Assembly: GCA_028984105.1 (NCBI GenBank)
Contig: CM054823.1
Coordinates: 25,830,017 to 25,894,016 of the forward strand
Direction of reading: 5' to 3'
DNA from: Lavandula angustifolia
Lineage: Eukaryota > Streptophyta > Magnoliopsida > Lamiales > Lamiaceae
DNA length: 64,000 nt
The position numbers were made by a program, and so were the translations under genes. Numbering within the stretch: the first letter of the stretch is position 1; every line of letters starts with the position of its first letter. The notes under the pieces are model-generated. The model was given only the letters and a program-made list of their open reading frames with translations, had not been told where the DNA came from and did no database searches. Positions 11,975-21,647 of the stretch are shown here, piece by piece.

Positions 11975-13491
11975 GGGAAGGTTCAAATAGGAACACCCCT
12001 TAGAGTGAGAAATAAGAACAATTCTCATCCTTTAGATCTTGAAAATAGATGGTCCGAGATTGTTTTTTGTATTATAATTCACCGAAATGCACAATTTAGT
12101 GATAAAATCTGGACAAAGGCTACATTGGTAAAATTCTATTATTAAAAGAAACGTCTACCCAAAAGGTTCCAAATCCTTTTATTTATTCTCTTGCAATGCG
12201 TAACCCTACTCACGAAAAACAAGAAAGCCCGTTCCATTTTTCCTTATCGTCCATCGATACGATTTCTTCGAATTTTATGCAATTCTTGTTGTTAATTAAC
12301 TAACCGGTAAGTGGTTTATTCCCGATGTTTTCTTCTCGGGATTTCCCTCTCGCCACGATGTACCATATTCTCCTTTCACTGCGCTAATGATAGGAAAGAA
12401 AAGTCTCCTCTTCGAGTTCATGCGAATTGCTTAGTTTATTTGAATCTGATGTAATTCGATTTGATTGATCTTTTCAAAATTGTGAATTTTGACCAATTCT
12501 TCTCAAAATTGTGAATTTTGACCGATTTTGATTCCAAGAGTTGATTCTTCTCAAAATTGTGAATCAAATCCTCCTCAAACTGTTCAAGTTCGAAATTTTG
12601 ACCGATTTGATTCAAGTTCGAAGTTGGTGTTTGTGTCCAAGAGCAAGCTTTGGGGACCGTGCAAGTTCGGATGACCGATTTTGATTCTCCTCAAAATTCC
12701 TCGATTTTGATTCTTCTTGAGCCAAAATTTTTGGCCTGAATGTAATTGAGTCCCCAACTTCCTTAAATGAGTCAATTGAATCCTCAAAGAAGGAGGCACG
12801 TTCGAAGTTGGTGTTTCGTTCGAAACTGCTTCGGATTTGGACGTGATTTGTTGATTATTTTAATTTATAAATATATGCACAATTTTGCAAAAAACAATGC
12901 ACAATTATGAGAAAAAATATGCACAATTAATGAGAAAAAAATGTACAATTACTAGGGAAAATATGCACACATTTAATGGGAAAAATATGTACAATTATTA
13001 AAGAAAAATATGCACAATTAATGAGAAAAAAATGTACAATTACTAGGGAAAATATGCACACATTTAATGGGAAAAATATGTACAATTATTAAAGAAAAAT
13101 ATGCACAATTAATAGGAAAAATATGCACAATTAATGATAAATAACGAAAAGATGAAATTATTAAGGAAATCGGGACGAGACTTAGCTCTAGGACGATAAT
13201 TAGTGAAACTATGCACAATTAACGATTGTTCTCGTAAAACTGGGGCGAAACTTGATGATATTAAAACATGGAGGAGAATTAATGAAAATAACGTTTACAA
13301 AGAAATGAAAGAAGATAAAAAAAATAATAGATTGTGCAAGATTACAAAAATAACCCCGGTGCAAACTTTTTGCCTTAAAGGTGCATTTTGGAATTTTAAT
13401 TGATGGCAAAATACTGAGCGTCGAATTACTTGATCAAACGGTTATAAATTGTTCCTATTTCTCACAATAAGGGGTGTTCTCATATGATCTC

Positions 13492-13494
<3 letters not shown>
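11975..13494. mobile_element. TIR element inserted in TA microsatellite (1.5 kb)
   Basis: Inverted ends of about 48 bp: left GGGAAGGTTCAAATAGGAAC, right (reverse complement) starting GGGGAGATCATATGAGAAC. Both continue with ACACCCCTTA and a GTGAGAAATARGAACAA block. Both sides are (TA)n. No transposase coding is visible. The interior has a GC-richer left part and an ATGCACAATTA-rich tandem region. The family resembles TA-targeting MITEs such as Micron in habit, but I cannot assign a superfamily. Confidence 0.7.
12920..13101. repeat. Perfect 91-bp tandem duplication
   Basis: The block beginning TGCACAATTAATGAGAAAAA at 12920 recurs at 13011 without visible mismatch. Each unit is itself built of smaller ATGYACAATTA-type subrepeats. 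Confidence 0.85.

Positions 13495-13545
<51 letters not shown>
13495..13545. repeat. (TA)n microsatellite between two TIR elements
   Basis: About 25 uninterrupted TA units joining the right end of one TIR element to the left end of another. Confidence 0.95.
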
Positions 13546-13548
<3 letters not shown>

Positions 13549-13815
13549 GAGGTTCAAATGTGAACGACCTTTTTATCGTGTGAACGTGTGAACACCGCAC
13601 TTTAAAGACAAATGTACTCGCACTTTATAAAGGCAAACATACCGCATTTTAAAGTGCAATACTTAAAGTGCAAGTATGTTTGTATTTAAGTGCGGTTCGT
13701 AAAGTGCAAGATTAAAGTGCAGTATATTTACCTTGAAAGTGCAACACGTTTGTCTTTAAAGTGCAGTGTTCACACGTTCACACGATAAGGGCTGTTCACA
13801 CGAGAACCACTCCCT
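13546..13815. mobile_element. Short TIR element (~270 bp) in TA microsatellite, with repeated AAAGTGCA
   Basis: Inverted arms of about 68 bp share CGTGTGAACGTGTGAACAC and GCACTTTAAAGACAAA. The outer edge resembles the neighbouring 1.5 kb element (GGTTCAAATGTGAAC). The core repeats AAAGTGCA or its complement about nine times. TA runs flank both sides. Non-coding. Confidence 0.75.
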
Positions 13816-14119
13816 ATATATATATATATAAGATCCTTTTAAAATGAGTCAAAAATCAAAATCTTTTCTAAGGGGGTATCCAAGAGAAAAACATCAAGTT
13901 TTTACTTTCTCATCAATGTACTTTTCCAATGAATATAGGAAAAATCAACTCCTTTTAATTGCACAAAATCATCTAAATTTGTTGTGCATTAATTATTTTA
14001 TTCATTACAATGTTGATTAGCATAATATCCTTCGGATATTATTGTAATCAGTAATAAAATTCCATTACTCATATTTATTATATTCTAACTCATAATCTTT
14101 ACTAACGTCATCAGTTGCC

Positions 14120-14127
14120 TATATAAA
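14120..14127 (+). promoter_or_regulatory. Probable TATA box of second SOUL gene
   Basis: TATATAAA lies 73 bp before the start codon at 14193, the same offset as in the paralogue. Confidence 0.55.
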
Positions 14128-14192
14128 ATCCACTTTACTCCATGTTATGAGTAGAAAACAAAAAACTATAACTTAACCAAACACATCTCATT

Positions 14193-14888
14193 ATGTCTTC
14201 ATCAAGAGTAGCAATTTCTTTGGTGCTATCTCTCTTCTTTGTTGCATCACAATGCAACGGCGAGGAGGGGTACAAACCGGCACCAACATGTGCGCGTAAC
14301 GAGTGCCCCTCCTACACTGTTGTTCACTCTCAACCCGAATTCGAGATTAGAAGTTACAAGGATGCTCAATGGATGGCCGGTCCTAAGATCCACTCCATTT
14401 CTTACAAACAAGCTGCTAGAAAGGGCTTCAGAATGTAATTAATTGTTATCTTCTCATATCAGTAAACCCTAAACGTATGGGATAAAGATATACCTCGTTT
14501 TATTGCAGGTTGTTTGGTTACATCAAAGGAGAGAATGGTCAACACGTGGAGATCGACATGACATCTCCACTTCTAGTAGGTGTTGAAGGCACGGGCTACA
14601 CGGTCTACTTCTACCTGCCCGAGAAATACCGAGACGAGCGCACCTAAGTCGACACAGGCTATTATAAAGGAAGTTACCCTGCCCGGATTTAAATATGCAG
14701 CTGTAAGAAGGTTCGATGGCTTGCTTAACGACGCCACCATCCCTAAGCATGTGGAGGAACTCAAGAAGAGCCTCAAGTCTACCGATTACGAAAGGGCTGC
14801 TACCCACAGTGAGTACATGATTGCATCATATAACTCCCCCATGGAGCTCAAGAACCGGGTTAACGAGATTATAATTTGGTTTAACTAG
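14193..14888 (+). pseudogene. Second SOUL haem-binding gene, frameshifted in exon 2
   Basis: Exon 1 is 14193-14434 and exon 2 starts at 14509 (AT|G codon across a 74-bp intron). The protein opens with signal peptide MSSSRVAISLVLSLFFVAS, then CPSYTVVHSQPEFEIRSY, then in exon 2 LFGYIKGENGQHVEIDMTSP and VYFYLPEKYR. The frame then stops at TAA 14645-14647 after DERT. The rest of the SOUL domain (TLPGFKYAAVRRFDG and ASYNSPMELKNRVNEIIIWF, ending 14888) continues in the +1 frame, so one extra base, or a two-base loss, lies near 14625-14645. Without it the protein would be about the length of its neighbour. Both halves are otherwise well conserved, so the lesion is young or a sequencing or assembly error. 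Tandem paralogue of 3596-7094. Confidence 0.85.
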
Positions 14889-15240
14889 ATGATTGTTGTT
14901 CTACCCATTTGTTTAAAAAAATGGAGTTTATTACTTAATTTCAGTTTTATAATTAATTATTATCCGCATCCGAATATTTTAATATTTATCTATCATATAT
15001 CAACAAAGTTTTTTGTAATGTTTAATTCTTTTCCCCTTTATTTAAATATCTTTTACTTTGAAAAGAATAATAAATCAGGATTTTGTAATATAGTGTTTAT
15101 TTTAATACTAAGGGATAACGTTTTTATAAAAAGCTGCCTAGAGTATTTATGTAGATTTTCTTTTATCTTTGGAAAAGATTTCGAATTCCGAAAACAATAA
15201 ATGCATTTGTTGTGTATGAGATATAATTATAATATATGAA
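14889..15240. other. Intergenic: 3' flank of second SOUL gene
   Basis: AT-rich; the 103-codon open frame at 14889-15200 simply follows the SOUL stop and has no recognisable content. Confidence 0.45.
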
Positions 15241-15972
15241 AGGGAAAATGTGCAAATATACTCTTGAACTTTATCATGGGGAGCAAAAATACACTTAAGT
15301 ATGTTTAGATGCAAAATGTCATTGAATTTTTAAATAGAGAGCAAATATACCTTTAGTATATACTATTTTAAGGACAAAATGTATATTTTTTTAGTTTAAT
15401 ATGACAAATATAACCTTGATTGAAAATTGATAGTATATTTTTCTAGTGATTTACCAGAATGAAGGAAATCATAAAAACTATGTGTCATAGACCACATTAT
15501 GATTGTAAAGATGGTCAAAAAAATATACTTTAATAAAAAAAAATTAATGGTTTAATTAGGATGTATTCCTCCTAAAAAATGACGCAACAAATTCGATTAA
15601 ATGGTCATGTTTGTAGAGTGATTATAAAAATTACTTATAGTACTATAAAACTAATCTTTTGACACAAAATCATTATTCATAATATATAAAATACTCAAAT
15701 AACAAACTGGAAAGAATAAAGATTTGTACATTTAAATCGAGATATTTTTCTTTTGCTATAACGATTAGAAAATGATTTCTTTGATTTTGTTGAATTTCTT
15801 GAGAGACTATAATTGTTTGTGTAACTAAAGGGTATATTTGTCATATTAATTAACTGTACGGGTATATTTGTTCTCTATTTTAAAATTTAATGTATTTTTG
15901 CACTTAAACATACTTTAAAGGCATTTTGACTTTTCATTGTAAAGTTCAAGGGCATATTTGCACATTATCCCT
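15241..15972. mobile_element. Non-autonomous TIR element, ~730 bp
   Basis: Inverted ends of about 80 bp: AGGGAAAATGTGCAAATATA on the left, complement of TATTTGCACATTATCCCT on the right. Both continue through matching GCAAAAATACA and TTAAGTATGTTTA blocks. The interior is AT-rich and non-coding. I could not define a target duplication, so superfamily is open (Mutator- or hAT-like). Confidence 0.7.
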
Positions 15973-18900
15973 ATACAAAACTACTCATTTCAAATAAAGT
16001 ATTAGTTTCATTTTCATCCGTGTAAAGAAAACAAATTGTATACCCCATATTCCTTAGTTTAAAAACATCATTATTAAAAAAAATAATTGAATATTCATCA
16101 GTGGTACAGAAACTACAAACTCTTCTCAAATCGATTTTATGATGCCCACCCAACTCGTGTAGTTTATGAATACTTATGTGTTACGCATAATATTCACTTT
16201 TAATTTTATTATTTAATTAAAAATGTATGTCATATATCAAATAGTCATGGAGGGGACATAAAATGGAATATAATTATATAACACTAAAGTCCATCCACAT
16301 TTTAGTTGCGCATTAATCTGATTCATTATTCCCAACTTGATTTGTTGATCATATAGTTAAACATCGATGAAGTAATGTTCGGTGAAGTAATAACATCGCT
16401 TAGATGATAATTTCTTTCGGTCCCGAAGTCGGACCAAAGTGTACTAAAGTAATAATTTAGCTAAATGCATTAAGTAATAAAAAAATTTAAATCCTTAAGG
16501 TCTCAATGAAAATATAAAGTAATATTTAATGATTTCGTAAAAATATATATAGACAATTGTAATACTACAAGTAGTACAATAATCATTTCTTATGAATATA
16601 GGCTTCCATAGTTATTATTTTTTTCCCCACTTAAACCAAATTATCATATTTAACTTTCTACAAAGTATAGACAACTTCTGAATATTTTGCTCGTGTTGTA
16701 GCAAGTAATTATTTAAGATGATTATTGCTTGAATTAAACATTTTAATGGCACAATTAGAATAAATGTACTATTCTCGCTCAGATTGACCTTTTTCATCAT
16801 CATTACCGTTCATAAGTGTTCCAATAATCACTTCATTCATCGATAATTTCATAGTTGCATCACTCTCGATAGCTAAAAGATCTTGGACATTCGTAGCATT
16901 TATGTAGCGTAAATTAGAGATGACATTACCTAATGTTTGAGATCTTCATCTAATTCAAGGACTCTGGTTTCGTTAGATCATTTTCTGTTGAACGAATCTT
17001 CTAATACCGAAAACATACTTCAAGGATAATTTTAATATAAGCAAAAATAAACTTTTCATTTTTCTATGTATATGAGTGTTCTTTTATAAAACTATTGAGC
17101 TTTTCTAAAATTGAATAATTTGATTTGTTTTATAATTAGTGCATATTCAATGTACATTTTTTACATGATTTTAATAAAGCAAATACTAATTTTTTAATAT
17201 TTACACAATTAAGTTATTAAAAGAATTTGGTTTAATATACACATTTAACTTGTTTTATATCATAAATTTCTCTATAATGTAATAAATATTCATTTATCGA
17301 CAATTAAATAATTTAGTCATTTATTGATAAGTGAATAATTTCCCCTAAATGAATATTTTTTCAAGTCCTAAGTATATTAATTACTTTAAAGAGGTTTAAC
17401 CTGTATATCTTTGTCCATGCCAAACTTGTCTTATACATTAAATTCTCCCAATGTTATGGCAATCAACAATAAAAACCTCCTCTCGTTTACTTTTATTTGC
17501 GGAGGGAATTCTTGTCCATTATTCAAGACACGTCAAATAAATTTTAATCTTATGTAATAGTTTACCCTCCTCAAGCTATAGTTTTGCACATTTTAAATTG
17601 CATATTTTGCCGTCTAATTTTTAATTCTAAAGAATAATTTGTTTATTTTTTAATATGACGGTTAAATGGGAGGGTTTAAAATTAAATCAAAGTTGATAAA
17701 TTTCTTCGTATTTGGTGGAAAATTCAAAATAAGTATTACTAGTTAGGTTGAAAAGACATTATTCAACTGTAACTCCACTTTTGTTGGTGCCAAAAAGTTG
17801 GGCACCATGTGCATAGAATGCCCATATTTTTTGACTAGTGGGATTCCTTATATCCACTACCCCTTTAATATCTATTTTTTTGTGTCACATAAAGTCTTTG
17901 ATTTGGTTTTTTTTTTTTTTAATAACGAAGAACTCACAGCCACTACATCGATCATGGGTCACCCATCTTCACTGCTACACTATCTCATGGAGCCTTCTTC
18001 ATTGTTGCTAACTAACAGACAAATCTTCCAGCTATCAAATAATTAATGATTTTTAATCAACTCTTAACCCCATCTCTCTACATACTTTTTTTTAGTCTTC
18101 ACTTTTCTTGTCCATAATTAGTCTTGATTTTGTCCCCTTTTTTCTTTTTCTTTTTTTAGTATCGATAATATGCTTAAATAAAATATTAAGACTATATGAT
18201 TTGTACCAATTTTTAGCTATTTTCTTAAATAAGGTCCTGTAATTTAAATAGCTTTAAGAAATACACTCTCCGTAGTTCTTAAATTATAAGATAAAAATGG
18301 AAAATATTTTATTATATGACCAAAATTATTAGTATTTTCTTAACTAAATTGGTTGTGTGAAATATGATACTATTCCACGCCCATCATCCTTGACAATGAA
18401 ATAATTTTGTTTTAATCTACTTTGACAATATTGTTTGCTGTTGCATTTTTTTCTTCCCGACAACATCATAATAAAGCCTTTTTTCTTGTAAGGAAGACTC
18501 TCTCTCTCCTCTACAAATCCATTCCATGGACAACAATAATACTTACTGTATTCCAAATTAAAGATTACCATCAAATCCATGCCCACTTTGTGACTTCATC
18601 AAAGCAAAACGCACATCATATTTTCTTCAATCCAAAGACAAAAATAATCACCCATCATTGGAATTGAGACTTTGGTTCTTCTTTTGTCCACTTTTTCTAT
18701 TTCTTTCCAAACACATATTTGAAAATTCGATATTCCACCCCTCTCAAATTATACATTAACACTTGAAATTATATTATCAACCTGTCGATTCTTAATTCTA
18801 GATCCGCTCTTGAAACAAAATAGACTAATCAAAGAATCAATTGAATAGTAAGACACCTATATGTCAACTTGTTGAATTTTCTGAAATGGAAATGTAGACA

Positions 18901-19008
18901 CAGCCAAATTCAAGCAAAATTCTTAGTATTTGTTAAAACCCTAATACATGCTAAAACATTTTTCACTCAACTAAGCCTAGATTGAATGATCAGAAATGCA
19001 AGATCTCT
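15973..19008. other. Long intergenic AT-rich region
   Basis: Holds a partial pogo-like MITE (about 16352-16465) and an otherwise unremarkable AT-rich sequence. The few short open frames have no family resemblance. The last ~300 bp may include 3' UTR of the BIG GRAIN-like gene. Confidence 0.45.
16352..16465. mobile_element. Partial pogo/Emigrant-like MITE
   Basis: AGTTAAACATCGATGAAGTA, then TAATTTCTTTCGGTCCCGA and CTAAAGTAATA, matches the left part of the fuller copies at 31604, 32462, 37050 and 54634. The right TIR is missing. Confidence 0.6.
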
Positions 19009-19948
19009 CTACATTACCAGCCCACCAACAATGCTCTGATTCATTACAAGGCTTGTGGTTTCATACACAGGCAGCTCCTTTTCATACTCGGCCCTACCGA
19101 TGTTTTGGAGCTCAAACAGATCAGAGCTAGCACAGCTCAGACCATCCAAATCCTTCTCATCCTCATCACAATCTCTAACTTCATATTTCCTCTCATTCTT
19201 CCCCTTCAAAAACTCGAAAACTATCGATATTTTTCTTGTTAATCCCGGGTTGACTAATGGTGGAGTCATGGTTATAAATGCTCTTGTGTTCATCAAGAAT
19301 CACATTAACAGTGCAGAATCTAACGGACCTCTTCGATTTACTCCCTCTAGACGACGCGTTTTTGCTCAAGCATGATCTTGATGCCATGGAGGAAGTTGAG
19401 GTATCCTTCATTGATCTCGACTTCCTCATCGAGCTCCATTCTTCGACTCCTTGGTTGCTCCTCAAGTTCCTTGGACTGAAGATGGAGTTCAAGAAGTTCG
19501 AGATCTTCCCACCTGGTGAGATCGGCTCCTTCACCTTCTTCAACTCCCCGTAAATCTTCAAAGCCTTGGTTTTCGTCCTCGTAAACTTCCCCTCCCTCTT
19601 CGTGTCTAGCCTCTGCTTCGGCGGCTGAGGGGACTCTGTTTCGGACGAGGAGAAGAGGCTGGAGTCGGTCGATGAGGCGGAGTTCGAGGGGAGGTGGCAG
19701 GGCCGGGGCGTGGACTTGCACGCACTGCTCGTGTGGCTCTCGATCCATTTCTCGATTATGATGGCCCGCCGGAGGCTCTCGACGTCCTCCTCCGCTTGCG
19801 CGGCGTTGTTTCTGCGGTTGAGGTGCGTATCTTGCGGCCCTTGGGTCTCGTCTATGGAACGGTAGATGGTGTCGAGGAGGGAGGATGAGAAGGAAGGCCC
19901 TTTTGGGCAAATCTTCTGCCTTTGTCTCTCCCATGTAGATGTAGCCAT
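19009..19948 (-). CDS. BIG GRAIN 1-like protein, frameshift near 3' end
   Basis: Start chosen at 19948 (MATSTWERQRQ); an upstream in-frame ATG at 20047 would add 33 hydrophobic then basic residues unlike the family. BIG GRAIN landmarks in order: PSFSSSLLDTIYRSIDE, RRAIIIEKWIES, KKVKEPISPGGKISNFLNSI, SRSCLSKNASSRG and SVRFCTVNVILDEHKSIY. This frame stops at 19193 (FRVFEGEE). The family's acidic C-terminus, CASSDLFELQNI followed by ELPVYETTSLVMNQ, continues in the next frame and ends at 19009. So a one-base shift lies between about 19210 and 19280. BIG GRAIN proteins are plasma-membrane proteins that promote auxin response and growth in rice and Arabidopsis. The gene appears intronless and GC-rich against its surroundings. 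Whether the shift is real decides if the product lacks its conserved tail. Confidence 0.85.
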
Positions 19949-20150
19949 TCTCCTCAAGAGAGTTCTTTTCTCCCTCTCAAGTCTTTGTGCAAGAAAATTA
20001 TGGAGAGAGAGAAGAGAGAGGAGGAGAAGGAGAAAGCCAAATGCCACGGCTTGGATGTCGGGGAGAATAATTATTGCACGCAGAAAATACTTGTAATAAG
20101 CATTAGAAAATTGAAGAGCATAATATAGTCATATACTGCTCTTTGTGTGT

Positions 20151-20170
20151 GGGGGGGGGGGGGGGGGGGG
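20151..20170. repeat. 20-base G homopolymer
   Basis: Twenty consecutive G, then TGGGG, preceded by GTGTGTGT. It lies about 200 bp upstream of the BIG GRAIN-like start (a C-tract on that gene's sense strand). Homopolymers this long are prone to length error. Confidence 0.9.
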
Positions 20171-20297
20171 TGGGGTTGCCCTAGAGGTAGGGGCTATGGT
20201 AGGGTGTGCCACACACTCAGTGTTAACTAACATAGGATTCAACAAGTATTAAATATGAAGATACGTAATAAGAAAACTTAAATCACCAACCTATATA

Positions 20298-20704
20298 TAT
20301 TCCCTCTATCCCGCTTGACTTTGCCTTGTTTTCCCGTGGGTTGTCCTCGCTTAACTTGTCATGTTTCTTAAAATGAAAAAATACTCCCTCCGTCCAATAG
20401 AAAGTATCTCCTTTTTATGGGCCACGGAGACTAAGAAGCTTAAATTGTGTGGCGTAGATTATTTGACTTTTAGCTTATTAATTCTAGATCACACAATCTT
20501 TACTTTTTTAAAATCGTGACATTTTCTATGGGATAACCTAAAAAAGGAAAAGTAAAACACTTTCTACTGGGACTTAGGGAGTAATTATTACATAAACTCA
20601 CTTTTTTTTATAGAGTCTACCTTTCTACACATAACCAACCACTCATCTTAATCTCTATACCAAAAAGAACAAAGACAAATCAAACAAGTGACGACGGAGG
20701 AGTA
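20298..20704. mobile_element. Stowaway-type MITE, interrupted by a second MITE
   Basis: Outer ends TTCCCTCTATCCCGCTTGAC and CAAGTGACGACGGAGGAG, flanked by TA. The outer element's halves are separated by another Stowaway (20382-20583). The outer family, with the phrase GACTTTGCCTTGTTT, recurs at 29180-29372. Confidence 0.8.
20382..20583. mobile_element. Stowaway-type MITE nested in another
   Basis: CTCCCTCCGTCCAATAGAAA at the left and CTACTGGGACTTAGGGAG at the right, each flanked by TA, inserted inside the outer MITE. Confidence 0.8.
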
Positions 20705-21647
20705 CAATGAATAAATTTTAGTTTATGTGAAGAAGAGAAACACACCCGTTATGCAAATACATTATGTTCTTTAGAACATAAAAACTTGTGTTAGATCATC
20801 TGATCGACACTCGTATACTTATAGGATTTCTTTAAAATAAAAATTAAAATGTAATTTCAAGAAAATTGACAGGTCAATGCGAGTTAGACCCACACCAATG
20901 TTTCCTTGATGTGAACAGATCTCATAATCCAAATTAAATTGATGGAAACCTGAACATTTCCATCCCTACACGTAAAGGGTTCCTACCTGTGGCTTATGAA
21001 TAAATAGCCCAACAAAAGTCCTTTATTCTGCATGTAGCAAGATTATACGCAATTTAACCCCGCAAATAGAGGAAAAGTTTATCTATCACATAATTTGTAC
21101 CCGCAATTATAATGATTTGACTCAGTTTTCCATAAACTTCTTCAACACTAAAAGCCCATGTGTATTAGGGGCCATTCGTTTGGCCTAGTACAGACAGCAA
21201 GTTCAGTTTTTCAGATAGAAATCCAATAGCTCCAAAGCAGCTGCAGTTTTAAAATAGACACATGACCAATAAGCTTAAGGGTTTGTGTTAGGTACAGACA
21301 GTGAATTAAATCAAGAAATGGTACAGTCTGAGCATCAGCCAGCAGTATCATGAGAGGGCATGAAACAATGTCTTCTGCCAAGTGAACATACATTCCATCA
21401 ACCCACCAGCTAGATTGATGACAATGAGGGAGAGGGTAAAAGAGGGAAAATGGTGCTAAAACTTCGATTTCAGAGTTGAGGCATATCGAAAAAACGCCAT
21501 GCGAATTTATTAGGCTATTTTTATTCGTTTCAGCATAAGTAATGTGTAATGGCAAATCTAACCTCCACAAGCATTTGAGTGAAACAGCCAACAGTTGGTG
21601 GACTTGTTAGTTATGCTATGCCCTCTCCTCGAGTGAATGAAAAGTCC
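20705..21647. other. Intergenic, includes 3' UTR of omega-amidase gene
   Basis: No gene seen. The 126-codon minus-strand frame at 21211-21591 lies just past the omega-amidase stop, is rich in common residues and resembles nothing; it is probably 3' UTR. Confidence 0.45.

Noticed and set aside
19347..19934. 195-residue minus frame and opposite-strand frames over the BIG GRAIN-like gene
   Set aside because: GC-rich shadows of the real frame; only the chosen frame carries the family motifs.
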